A DNA stretch of 64,000 bases from Sphaerosporella brunnea (lineage: Eukaryota > Ascomycota > Pezizomycetes > Pezizales > Pyronemataceae), in assembly GCA_008704415.1 (NCBI GenBank), contig VXIS01000013.1, positions 62,001 through 126,000 on the forward strand, written 5' to 3'. Under the pieces are notes generated by a model, which did not search any database, was not told the DNA's origin, and saw only the letters and a list, made by a program, of their open reading frames with translations. A program made the translations under genes and the position numbers. Shown piece by piece: positions 45,729 through 56,157 of the stretch; positions within the stretch are counted from its first letter, which is position 1, and each line of letters begins with the position of its first letter.

Positions 45729-46771
45729 CTACACGGCTGCAACAGATTCGGGGTCGTCGGCAACGGATTCGGGGTCGTCGGCAACGGTGGATCCAGACTC
45801 AGCCGACTGCCTTTGCAGCTTTTGCTTCTTCCTCCTAATGTCATACATTTTTTGACGAATTTTTTCGTCGCGGTTCTCAGAAGACTTCTGCCAATCCACA
45901 AAAGTCCCATCCAACTCCTCATCAGCTAAGTTCTCGATTGAAATTTCCTTTCTTGCCATTAGCTGCAAGAGAAATTTTTCAAGGGCTTGGACGGTAGTTG
46001 GTGACATTCCACCGATGGACGCATGCTCCCCGACATACTCCTGGCTCGCCTTCAGCTGATCCAATGCCGCTTTCAATGGCACCTTGTGAACAGCCGCCCC
46101 ACCAATCTTCGTGACCTGGACGAGCGATTCAACTACATCGTCGTAACTCACACCCGCATCCCTGAAGAACTCGTCTCCATTCTCTGCCAAAAAACTGGCC
46201 CTGTCCAACTGAGAGTTCTTCATACTGGGATCGATGTCGAGTATTATCGCATCGAAGATGACCCGGCCAGTAATTGGAAGCTTCTCAACCAGGGCCTGCC
46301 TGAGCTGTTCTTTGTGAACACGAAGCTCCTCATCGTGAACACGAAGCTCCTCATTGTGAACACGAAGCTCCTCATTGTGAACACGAAGCTCCTCATCGTG
46401 AAAACGGAGCTTCTCTTCGTGAAAACGGAGCTTCTCATCGTGAACATCGAGCCTCTGTGTTGAAAAGTTAGCACCGAAGCATCATAAACGAAAATCACAA
46501 GGATAGAGGACGTCCCTGCAGGAGCTTTTCAATCTGAAGGGACCTCTCGTTGGTCTCTGTCTTCTCGATCACTAATGGTTGCGAAGCTTGCCCAATAGTC
46601 GTCTGCATGTTGGCAGCAATGATGTTGTAACTGCCGCTCTCTTCCGAGACTATACGCCTTCCTCCTAGGTTCGTCCGCCTCCAGTTATAAAGGGGCTGTG
46701 TCAACTCAGATGAAGGAACGTCGACTGTTTCGACATGTTGGAGGGTTCGTTTCTTCAACACGTGGATACGT
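45729..46771 (-). CDS. Heptad-repeat coiled-coil protein of the multicopy family
   Basis: Exon 2 (46452-45729) begins after a 46-nt intron with donor GTGATT, a GCTAAC branch-like site and a CAGAG acceptor. It joins exon 46771-46499 in phase. A 5' exon is probably missing from my model, because 46771 follows a GCTAAC...TAG acceptor-like sequence. The visible protein is about 332 residues. The first block is RIHVLKKRTLQHVETVDVP with NWRRTNLGGRRI. Then come seven consecutive 7-residue units of the form H-(D/E/N)-E-(E/K)-L-R-(V/F), a textbook coiled coil encoded by a 21-base tandem repeat. A domain follows with KLPITGRVIFDAIILDID and FLAENGDEFFRDAGVSYDD, and a basic-then-acidic tail with DDPESVA twice. 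Function unknown. The intact frame across this contrasts with the relic at 40 kb. Confidence 0.6.
46314..46450 (-). repeat. 21-base in-frame tandem repeat encoding heptads
   Basis: On the plus strand, units of TCGTGAACACGAAGCTCCTCA-type sequence repeat seven times. The four central units are nearly identical and the outer ones drift to AAAACGGAGC, so copy number probably varies between strains. Confidence 0.85.
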
Positions 46772-47257
46772 CTACCAAGATGAAGATAACGGGGTTAGCA
46801 TATCCTCAAGCTTCCACAAAGTATCCCTGACGTACCTTACCCCCTGGGCGGCGCTGTGTTCTGTAGCGAGCATCGCCTGGACTGTCACGGGCGAAGCTCG
46901 GGAACTGAAAAACTGAGCACGACTGATTCCCCTTGGAAAAGTAGTCCGATCCTGATAAGGGCGATAGGGATGGTAGGTTTGTGGTGGGGACAGTGAGTTG
47001 AGTGGGGAGAGCCGTGGAGGAGGAGAAGAAGAAGAAGACGAAGGCCCCCTTGACTCTTAAAATATGGAGCCACATCCAACCTCAAAATTCGGTAGCCGCG
47101 CTGTGGTTCGCGATGTGCGGCAGTTGCTGCACAAAGCTTGCAAGAAAGGCGGATAATCCTTCAGGAGGATCATCCCGCACACAAGGCCTGGTAGACGGAG
47201 GGCACAGACTAGTGACAGACTCTGCAGACAGACGGTCTTGCCAAAACAGCGCTTTCA

Positions 47258-47375
47258 GCCAGTGATCTCAATAGCCCGTCAGTCGGGCTGGCTGCCTGGG
47301 CTGATCAAAAAGCCGGGCTCGCTTTTTCACTCGCAGCCGTGGGCTGCTGCATGGGCTGTTGCTCTAATGGACAAT
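47258..47375 (+). repeat. GGCTGGCTG-rich dispersed element, copy 2
   Basis: It starts CAGTGATCTCAATAGCCC and continues GGGCTGGCTGCCTGGGCTGA, then TCAAAAAGCC. It is the inverse-oriented relative of 41221-41340. Confidence 0.55.
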
Positions 47376-47536
47376 GAAAACAAACGCACGAAGCAACACC
47401 ACAACCACAAAGAAATAAAAGCTCATGAGCTTCTAGATAACCAAATCAACAGTGTAAAGTTGATTTCCGCTGCCTATTTTCCTGTTGCAGTCCTAGTTGT
47501 GGAGAACAAAGTGGGTTTCCCTTTTGGGCGAAAACC

Positions 47537-48250
47537 CGAGTGATGGCTTTGCACTGCTCTGGAGACCCAGATTTTACCGTGTTTCTCTACTTTAAAAACC
47601 GTCGAATCTCATGAAATTCCAGCACAGTTTTTATCTAATAGGCTTTTGGGTTCTCACCAATTTTCAGCAGCAAAAAGCTCGGCGTGGTGGTGTAGCTACT
47701 CAGATACATACACAGTGAACGCGTCGTGCACCCACCACAGCATCCTTCCCCTGAGAGATGCCCTGAAATTCATATAAGCTGTATCTGTCTGTTTGCACCA
47801 GCTTGCCATCGTGTTTCTGAGACAGTATAGACAGTGGTTGTGGCGTTCTATGGGGGTGTCTTGCCGACGCGTATTTATACACAAGCTTCACGTTGTCTTT
47901 GTCATTCCCGTCTTATCCCGACCCCCAACCTTCTCCACCAATATAAATGATAAAGATAGAAACGTTTGGAGCTTCTTAGGAGACATTAGTTTGATATATT
48001 TGGTCACTTTCAACCTGTTTAACGGTGCGGTTGTTGTGGAGTAGTGGTGTTGCTGCTCAGGTCACCCATTGATAGCTTTGGTTTCTGAGCACACCTCCAC
48101 ACAGCATTTTTTTTACGGCTGAAAATTGGTGAGAACATGGAGGAACCTTAGTTTGAAGATCTTCTAGAGTTTCACGATATTTAACGTTCTATAATGTAGA
48201 GAAACAGGGTAAAAACTGGGTATCCGGAGATGTGCCCAATTGTACCCGAA
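47537..48250. mobile_element. Non-autonomous DNA element with long terminal inverted repeats
   Basis: The left end has GGAGACCCAGATTTTACCGT, then GTTTCTCTAC. The right end, read in reverse complement, has GGATACCCAGTTTTTACCCT, then GTTTCTCTAC. A second matched block, GTTCTCACCAATTTTCAGC, lies about 80-110 bases further in on both sides. No transposase frame is visible in the roughly 700 bases. Boundaries are approximate. Confidence 0.65.
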
Positions 48251-49399
48251 ATCAGCACGTCACTTGTATCTCCACAACCCTTTATCCTGCAACAAAATAG
48301 ACACGGGAATCAATTTTAAACTATTGATTTAGGTATCCTAGGACTCGCCACCTTTTGTCTCTGTGTGATTGTGGCGTGGCTGTGGTGTGGGATGTTGCGA
48401 TGCGTTGCTACGTCGAAAACACTAGGACTTTTGTAAGAAGTTACGCTGTGCACCCGGTCGGACCCTAATTAGACGATGGCTCCACCACGTTAGAGACTCT
48501 AGAGCTCAGCTTTGTTCAGATAGGCGAATCAACAAAAAATAGAGTACCAGGAGGCCCGCGAGAATTTTTCCCTCCCAATTGAAAGTTTTTGCATCCACAG
48601 ACTTGCTTCTGCACGTTGTTTGCACATGCACAGGACGGTTCTCACCACACAAAGTGCTCTACTTTTGTTGTCTAAACCTTTTTGTTCTCGTTCCGGCACG
48701 ATAAAATAAACATGTTCCATGAAACTGCTTTTCTTGACCCTTTCATCTTTTGATTGTCTATCCGGGGGGCTGAATGCTGACTCTTTGGGGTCGCTTTTTT
48801 ACACCCCTTTGTGGACTGCAAAGAAAGACGCAGCTCACAAAACTCAAAACGCGATGAGAATATGTATGACGCAATCGTACGAGTTGTTTAGTGGGCCTCA
48901 TCACGGCAAATTGTCAATTATACCCAGCGGAAGGGTCAAGCAATGAAGCATACAGAACAGCCGGGTTGGCTCGGGCTTCAATGAAGCGAGTGATTCCTAG
49001 TGGATATTAAAATCAAGAACTGCGCGCACTGGATTATGAACGCCCACGAGATGTATGCACGACTTTCACCACTTGTGGGGCAAAACAAAACAGAACTTCA
49101 CTAAATTTGCAAAGCCCTGCGGAGCACCAACCCTAACCTTTGGCCCGAGTGACGGAATGTGCACGTGCTCCTGTGTGGAACGTTCCCCTTGATGGAGGGT
49201 TTAAAGATCTTTGGTTTGGTGTTTCAAGACCTGAAACCCTTTCCATACACGTGGTCTACCCCCCTGACGTTGAAATCCCGTCTGTCCTGAGGTACTTGGT
49301 ACTCAATGAACCATACATCTCTTTCTGGCCATCCAATACATCGCTTCCGGTGCCGTATTTTACACAGTCAGCTCAGTCATCAGCGTCCCTGGCCTGTGT

Positions 49400-49531
49400 A
49401 CTCGTGGCCGGCATTCAAAACCAAAAAAATGCATCTACAGCAAGTGGCTGAAACTTCCTCGAAAGAGAAAGCATTGAGCACCAGATCGAGAAAAGTCTCG
49501 CGAGATCTCTAAATGCCGCCGGCCACGAGTG
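49400..49531. repeat. Short hairpin repeat
   Basis: ACTCGTGGCCGGCATT at the left pairs with AATGCCGCCGGCCACGAGT at the right, with about 95 bases between. MITE-like size; a target duplication was not seen. Confidence 0.55.
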
Positions 49532-49938
49532 TAAGGGATTATAGATTGCCCGCATGAATGCTTGCTGTGTACCCGAAACCACGATTATTATTCGCTCGCG
49601 GACGCGTATGTGCGGTACTCTATCTTGCGAAGGTCGCGAGTACGAATTTATCGAAAGTTCTCGCTGTACACGTTCGTATTGAGCGGATCCATTTTAGCGC
49701 TTAGGCGGCGGCGGAAGCCCGTCGCTGAAATATTTATGTACCCGTCGGTCAGCGAGCAACATAGTGATGGCCGCGTTCTTATCGCGGGGAGCCGAGGTAA
49801 ATATGTGTTTACCGCGCATGTGCGCTGATTGTGTGCAACGGAGAACGGAGATATGAGAACATCAAGTCCGAGGCAGTTCTGGAATAGACAAGCGAATACT
49901 CTCACGAAACAGCCTGCCCTGCTCCAACAACAGGCAGC

Positions 49939-50130
49939 AGAGACATCGTTAAATGAGCTCGGTCAGATTGAACGCAATACTGACGGAGGGTAGCGGTCAT
50001 ATTGAGAGTGGCACTGACGGGAGTGTATTGCAAGCGGCGCTAACGGATGGCAGGACCATCGCCATAGGGACCCGGTTCATATTGCAAGCGATACTGACGG
50101 CGGGTAGCACCATCGTTAAATGGCCCGGGG
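49939..50130 (-). repeat. Degenerate ~53-base minisatellite, copy 2
   Basis: The reverse complement reads CATTTAACGATGGTGCTACC, then CGCCGTCAGTATCGCTTGCA, then ATATGAACCGGGTCC. About three to four units of the same family as 32690-32972. Confidence 0.75.
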
Positions 50131-50632
50131 AACCCGCACTCCATCAACCGACATGATGCACTCCAAAACTCATTGCCACTTGCAGTGCCTCGGGAGCGCC
50201 GAAAAGCTTCTAGTCTTTGTATGCAATGTCTCGGGAGCGAGGTTAGGGTGCATTTCTTAACTTAGTCATAGTGTGAGGCTACTCCTGTTGTCACGACACA
50301 CTTTGTTTGCTGGCACCACTTCTCATATTTCGGCGGCTGTCAACCTCATGCCTATTCTACATACAAAAAGTTCGCCCAATAAGTTCAAGGCGAATTGCGA
50401 CCAAATTGTGGTTTGGACAGTTGTTTCGACAATATAAAAATGATCGCCGGTCGATTTTTTCGCTCAAAAGTGCCAGATAGAGCACACTCTAGGGAATACT
50501 GGGATGGACTACAGGCTGGTCGCAGCGAAAGCGCGTGTGGATAGTATGGACGTCTTACTACATATCTACCGGGGGCGGAATGGAGACTCCACTCCGCATC
50601 GGTACAATTGCGGGGGACGGACGCGCGAGAAC

Positions 50633-50638
50633 GATAAG
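50633..50638 (+). promoter_or_regulatory. GATAAG site upstream of the permease
   Basis: A GATAAG hexamer 316 bases before the permease start codon. This is the binding core of AreA/Gln3-type nitrogen GATA factors. One site alone is weak evidence; it matters because allantoinase next door also has several. Confidence 0.4.
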
Positions 50639-50872
50639 CTCTTTCTATCCACATGCGGCGGCGCTGCTTCCTTACATGGTTCCAGTCCCCACCTGGTTTG
50701 CGTCATGAGTCTTGGGACGACGCGCACACGCGCCGGACTTAATTCTCGTGGCGAGTTGCTATATACCGTCAATTGGCCCCGTTGCTTCGGCTTGCTACAG
50801 TTGCCAGACAGCCAGCGAGATAGACACCTCATACCTGGCCTGCCTGGATTGATCTAGATATATATCTTTTCA

Positions 50873-50873
<1 letters not shown>

Positions 50874-50909
<36 letters not shown>
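50874..50909. repeat. (CCG)12 microsatellite
   Basis: 36 bases of CCG repeats, 45 bases upstream of the permease ATG and so probably in the 5' UTR. Confidence 0.95.
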
Positions 50910-50910
<1 letters not shown>

Positions 50911-50953
50911 CCTGCTTTTCGATCTTCGCCATTAAAATTGTGTGAGGGGCACG

Positions 50954-52727
50954 ATGTCGATGTCGACGGAAAAAGAAATCGAAAAGCAGACCGATGCCGA
51001 TATCGACTCGTCGTCGTCGGCGGCGGTAACCAGCGAGTTTGAACAGAAGCTGGTGCGCAAGCTCGACTTGCATATCGTGCCAGTAGTCATGCTGCTGTAC
51101 CTGCTTTCTTTCTTGGATCGGTGAGTCAAAGCGTTTGTATATTTGGACCCCCACACGCTGATGCAAGAAAAAAAAAGTGTCAACATAGGGTCCGCGCGTT
51201 TATATGGTTTGGAGGAAGACCTGGGGTTGAAGGGGAATCAATATCAACTGGTGAGTACACGTGCCTTCTGTTGGCCCCGGTAGGAAAAGGCAAAATAATA
51301 AAGTGCTGACAAGAACTAACACTCCCAGGCCGTTTCAATTCTCTTCGTAACTTACATTGTGCGTTAACCTCTGCTTCCTTTTTTTGCGGACTCGAATTGA
51401 CCGCGCAGAAAGATCTTCGAGATCCCAGGCAACCTCGTCCTCAAAAAGGTGACGCCACGGTACTTCAGTAATTATGCCCGTCCTTATCTGCCAACTACCA
51501 TCCTTGGTTGCTAATGTTGTCATCAACACACAGTCTCAGGTATCACCGTAGCATGGGGCATCATCGCAACTCTCACCGGCATAGTCCAGTCCTTCGGCGG
51601 CCTCATCGCCTGCCGCCTCCTCCTCGGCGCCGTCGAAGCGGGTCTCTTCCCAGGCCTCGCAATCTACCTGACCTTCTTCTACACTAAGAGCGAGCTGGCC
51701 CTCCGGATCGGCTACCTCTTCGTCTCCGCGGCACTAGCGGGGGCCTGTGGCGGGCTGCTCGCATATGCAATCGGCCACATGGACGGGACATCCGGGCAGC
51801 GGGGATGGCGGTGGATCCTGATAATCGAGGGGTTACCAACACTCCTCATGGGGATCGTAACCTTCTTCGTCTTTGCAGACGAACCCGAGACGGCCTGGTA
51901 CCTAACACCCGAGGAGCGAGCGTTCTGCATAACCCGTCTCGAGCGCGAAGCCGAGAACACAGCCAGCGCGAGACAGTTCCACTGGACGGACGTCAAGAAG
52001 GCATTCACCGACTGGACGGTGTACGCGTACTCCTGCGGGCAGTTCGGCGAGGACACGATCCTGTACGGGTACAGCACGTTTCTCCCGACCATCATCAAAA
52101 ACATCGGAAACGGTGCCTGGAGCAACGCGCGCGTGCAAGCACTGACGATCCCCTGCTACGCCCTGGGCGCGATCACCTACCTCGCCGTCGCGCGCGCCAG
52201 CGACGCGCACCAGAAACGCGCCTTGTACACCATCGTCTTCGCCGCCGTCTCCATCGTCGGGTACGGGATCCTGCTGGCGCCGGCCTCGCCGGGCGTGCAC
52301 TACTTCGGCTGCTTCCTGATCGCCACGGGGCTCTACGTCGCCGTCGGCCTGCCCCTGGCCTGGCTCCCGAACAACGCGCCGCGCTATGGAAAACGTGCTG
52401 CCGCGTCCGGCCTGCAGCTGACCTTTGGAAACGCCTCCGGTGTTATGGCCCCGTTCTTGTACCCGACCCACGACGGCCCGAGATTCATCAAGGGCCATGC
52501 CGTGAGCTTGTCTATGGGCGGCATGGCCGCGCTGATGTACCTGCTCCTATGGATCGTGTTTGCGCGCAGGAACCGCCAGCGAGAGAAGGGCTTGGAGGAC
52601 CATAAGTTGGACGGGAAGACGCCGCAGGAAGTGGCTGAGATGGGTGACGAATCGTATGCCCACCACCTCTCCTTACCAACCCATACTAACCAAACCGCAC
52701 AGACCAAACTACCGTTACACCATCTAG
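50954..52727 (+). CDS. MFS permease of the anion:cation symporter (Dal5/allantoate) family
   Basis: A plasma-membrane transporter with 12 predicted helices. The Dal5-like family carries allantoate, ureidosuccinate, nicotinate and related anions. There are six exons: 50954-51120, 51178-51250, 51329-51358, 51413-51467, 51534-52653 and 52703-52727, about 489 residues. After an acidic, Ser-rich N-terminus come the family hallmarks: KLDLHIVPVVMLLYLLSFLDR, VNIGSARLYGLEEDLGL, IFEIPGNLVLKK, RLLLGAVEAGLFPG and RWILIIEGLPT. The last exon is only 25 nt. It replaces a read-through frame with a short tail, MGDESPNYRYTI, the usual GDxSPxFRYT-type C-terminus. Its convergent neighbour is allantoinase, and both have GATAAG upstream, so an ureide substrate (allantoin or allantoate) is inferred but not shown. 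Confidence 0.9.
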
Positions 52728-52772
52728 ATACTTATCCTCTTTTACTGTCTGTGGTTCTGACATCTTTTTTCC

Positions 52773-52803
<31 letters not shown>

Positions 52804-53420
52804 ATGACATCCTACTGCCTACAGGGAAAAAAAAAAACGAAACATGTATTACGAATGAATATAAAACTATACCCCTCTCTTAATATTCCCTCAAAAACCT
52901 TCCATAGAAAAAAACAAAAGTGGCCGCGCAACGAGCGAGTGCTCTTTGGTGACGCTGAGGTCACACAAATCGATCGGCTCTACCCGATGTGCTCTGTGAC
53001 GCCCGAACCCGGGAAAAGAGCGGCAAGGTGCAGTAGAAGGGTTGGCTTGCGTGGGGGCGTAGGTTACATATGTGGATGGACTCGCCCGGGCTCACGAATG
53101 GCAATGCGTTTTCGACATGTTCCGCGTCCTAGGTGACAATTGGCAAAAGACTTGTCCGCTCCGCGGCCGCCGCTCTTTCATTCACTTGACAACGGATGGA
53201 CTGAAAAACTCGTCTTAGAGGATGATATTGATTGATACGCATTCACGCGACAGCAAAACAATGCAACAAACGCCTAACAGAACCGCTCAGGCTCCCAAAC
53301 AAAAAAAAAAAAAAGACAATCATCAGAACGCCGGAATCCAAGGCTATGATATAATGGAAAGGGGAAAAAGGCACGCTTCGCTAATTGAACATGGCTCGAC
53401 TTCGATACCGTTGCTGATAC
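52728..53420. other. Tail-to-tail spacer between permease and allantoinase
   Basis: 693 bases with a 26-base T run (52773-52798) just past the permease stop and A-rich segments near 52829-52840 and 53302-53315. No gene seen. Confidence 0.6.
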
Positions 53421-54988
53421 TTAGTTCAGATGCTCCTGCTGGCCCAGCAGCAGCTCTCCCTGGGGTCCGCCCTTCTCGAAGCCGGCCTCATTTGAATAGA
53501 TCTTGTGACCACGCAGCCAAGTCTCGCAGACCCGGCCACGGAGAGTCTTACCCTCGTAAGGGGTGACTTTGTTCTTGAAATGCATATCCTGCGTCGTCAC
53601 GGTGAAGGACGCCTCAGGATCAAATACACAGACGTCCGCATCCCAGCCCTGGACGAGTCCTCCTTTGGTACCCAGCAGGCCTACCTGCTTGGCAGTCTTC
53701 CACGAAGTCCATTCGGCCATGGTAGCGAGATCGATACCGCGCTTCTGGCCCTCAGTCCACAACACCGACAATCCCAGTCCGACAGTCGAAACGCCTCCCC
53801 AGGCTTCGAAGAAGTCGCCGTCACCACCGTCGCACTCGAGCATCTTGAGGTCAGGAGTGCATGGGGAGTGGTCGGAAACAACAGTCTCAATCAAGCCATC
53901 CTTCAACGCATCCCAGAGATATTCACGGTTGGCACCCTCGCGGATGGGAGGGCAGCACTTATGTCGTGTGTCGCCGTCGGCGATGTCTTCGGCGGCAAGC
54001 GTCAGATAGTGGAAGCAGGTCTCCGCGGTGAGCTTGACGCCAGACTCCTGCGCCTTCTTGACAAGCGGGATTCCCTCGGCGGCGGAGAGGTGCACGATGT
54101 GCAAGCGGAGTTCAGGCGCAATGTGAGCCTGCGCGAGGATACTCTCGATCGCGTAGGTCTCGAAGGCCACAGGGCGAGACTCAAGGAAAGTCTTGTAGGC
54201 GTTGAGGGGACCGGAAGGTGCGGCAGGCTCTCCGCCATGAAGGACAGAATCGCCGACGGAATCGGTGATCGGCGGAAGCATCTCGGCGTGAAACATGAGC
54301 AGGGTTGGGGAATCCTTAAGCGCCTCCATCGCCTTCGCGACATCGGCGGGAGTAACAGCGGGAAACTCTTCGACCTGCAACAAATCGTCAGTTTGTTGCC
54401 GACAAACGAGGTTCACAGAGTGGAACATACTCCGCTTTCGATCAAGAAACACTTGAAGCCGCGGACACCCGCCTGGACCAGCGGAACTAACTGATCCTCG
54501 TTTCCGGGGATCACACCGCCATAGAAACCGACATCCACCCAGCACTGTCCTCGAGCTGCATTCACCTTCTTTGCGAAATTCTCGATAGTGGTCGTTGGCG
54601 GGATGGCATTCAACGGCATGTCGATGAGGGTTGTCACTCCGCCGAAGGCGGCCGCTCGGGTGCCAGTCTCAAACCCTTCCCATTCCGTCCTCCAGCCTGG
54701 CTCGTTCAAGTGGACGTGTGCATCCACAAGACCGGGCATCAGGTACTTGGGAGAGTAGTCGTGGTATTCAGTTCCCGGGGGGAAGCGGAAAGCAGGAATC
54801 ACCTCCTCGAAGACCTGGATGATCTTTCCTGTCGTTGGGGATATGACTACCGTAGCCGGCACACAACGACGTCCGGGAAGGATGGTGTTGATGGAAGCGA
54901 GAACAACAGGGAGCTCGTCTGGTGGGGTAATCGGCTGGACCGGAAGCGAGTTGAGTGGCACAATGGGAGTGTCCAGAAGAGGAGCCAT
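53421..54988 (-). CDS. DAL1: Allantoinase
   Basis: Cytosolic or peroxisomal amidohydrolase opening allantoin to allantoate in purine degradation. Two exons, 54988-54431 and 54374-53421 (56-nt intron, GTATGT donor), give about 503 residues. Zn-binding residues are visible: His 91 and His 93 in DAHVHLNEPG, Lys 179 in RGFKCFL (the carbamylated lysine position), His 215 in MFHAEM, the later HIVHLS, and Asp in VVSDHSPC. The segment between the two His motifs and Lys (FGGVTTLIDMPLNAIPPTT) is diagnostic for allantoinase over dihydropyrimidinase. The C-terminus KGGLVQGWDADVCVFDP is the amidohydrolase small-barrel return. The start is the first in-frame ATG. Three GATAAG-type sites lie 330-550 bases upstream. 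A strong antisense ORF here is a GC artefact. Confidence 0.95.
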
Positions 54989-55319
54989 GGCGATCTCGAT
55001 CTAGAGGGCGGGAAGAGATGTTGATTTCGATCTAGAACGTTACTTCTAAGTTGGAGTTATGGGGTATCTTGCAGGCAAAACGAGTGTTGCGGGGGGGGGG
55101 GGGGGAGCGGAAAGAGCGGGGGGTGGGGGGGTGCGGAGAGGGGAGAGGGGAGAGGGGAGAGATCTTAAGAAAAGGTAAAGGCCTAAAAATAGGAGGGGGC
55201 AAAGAAGGGGGGAGCTCCAGAGCAGGAAAGGCGAGGGGCTTTTTTTTTCGAAGACGTCGAGGCCCCTGTGGACCCTGGCTAACACAAAACGGCTTTCGGA
55301 ATGCGCGGCGAAAGGACCC

Positions 55320-55337
55320 GATAAGGCCACTGATAAG
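55320..55337 (+). promoter_or_regulatory. Paired GATAAG sites upstream of allantoinase
   Basis: GATAAG at 55320-55325 and again at 55332-55337, spaced 12 bases. They are about 340 bases upstream of the allantoinase start. Closely paired GATA motifs are the arrangement preferred by fungal nitrogen GATA activators. Confidence 0.5.
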
Positions 55338-55533
55338 CGCTGGATTGGAGATGTACTCACCCTCTCGAGCCACCAGCTGCGAGAACCTCTTTGGAAGGAA
55401 TCCGAAGGATATGCAGAAGCGGGAGAGAAACAGCAAGGGAACTCGAATGGTGGCCGCCCACAACAGGCGGGACGGCTCTTGTTATGTTGTTATGGGGTGC
55501 TCACCTATTGGCAGGATCCGGGGATTTTACGTC

Positions 55534-55539
55534 CTTATC
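55534..55539 (-). promoter_or_regulatory. Third GATAAG site upstream of allantoinase
   Basis: CTTATC on the plus strand (GATAAG on the allantoinase coding strand), about 550 bases from the start codon. Confidence 0.4.
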
Positions 55540-56061
55540 AGCCAGCGGGTTCAGATACGACAGTGCTCTCCATATAAACTTTCAGGACCTCCAGAAGATG
55601 CTGCTGCACCATCCCTAGGCCTTTCCGATGCCGTACTTCCAGCTGAGACTTCTATGCACCCCGTGGTCCCGTCGAAGCCGGATATTGGATACCCCCCCTC
55701 CACGTTCTACCCCGCCTTCCCACCCACATTGCCATCCGTCGTGACCAGCATCAAAGCGTTTTTCTTCGGCACCCGCTTTTGTGGAGTGCATTTCCTGGAG
55801 CCGAAGAAGAAGAAACAACGCGTCTCCCATAGGCGCGCTAAAAAAATTCCCGACAGACCCTGCAACCGATCACCGCCACCATGTATAAAGTCTTCCGCAA
55901 GCCACCTCCCCCCTTTCTGTCGCCGCAAAAAAATAATCGGAGAGAAGCGAATCGCACAACTTGTGGCTACCTATCGATACGCGCAAAGTACTCTAGAGTA
56001 GAGTGGTAGCGTGGTGAACGTGGCGTCACAACGTACTAGAGTAGAGTGCGAGGTCGGCTTT

Positions 56062-56157
56062 TGTTTGAATCATATTGTATTCGGCCGCTTGCGGCCATGA
56101 CATAGAAGCGGAGATAATGCTGCCCCTAGGCTCAAAAGTCCTATTGTGGCGTCATGA
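56062..56157 (-). mobile_element. Severely 5'-truncated LINE insertion with 10-base target duplication
   Basis: The sequence TTTTGTTTGAATCATATTGT, then ATTCGGCCGCTTGCGGCCAT, matches the 3' end of the LINE at 38.3 kb. It is flanked by GAGGTCGGCT at 56052-56061 and again at 56158-56167. A perfect duplication around a 96-base tail is the footprint of target-primed reverse transcription. Confidence 0.75.

Larger units (their letters stand above)
48251..50632. other. Gene-poor region
   Basis: No gene with recognisable features. It includes the 49400-49531 hairpin and the second minisatellite copy. The largest ORFs are under 120 codons. Confidence 0.5.

Noticed and set aside
53505..54494. 329-codon plus-strand ORF
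   Set aside because: Exactly antisense to allantoinase exons with their strong G/C third-position bias. No domain of its own.
55051..56001. 316-codon plus-strand ORF upstream of allantoinase
   Set aside because: Starts at a G-rich simple tract, runs through the promoter with GATA motifs, and lacks any recognisable domain.
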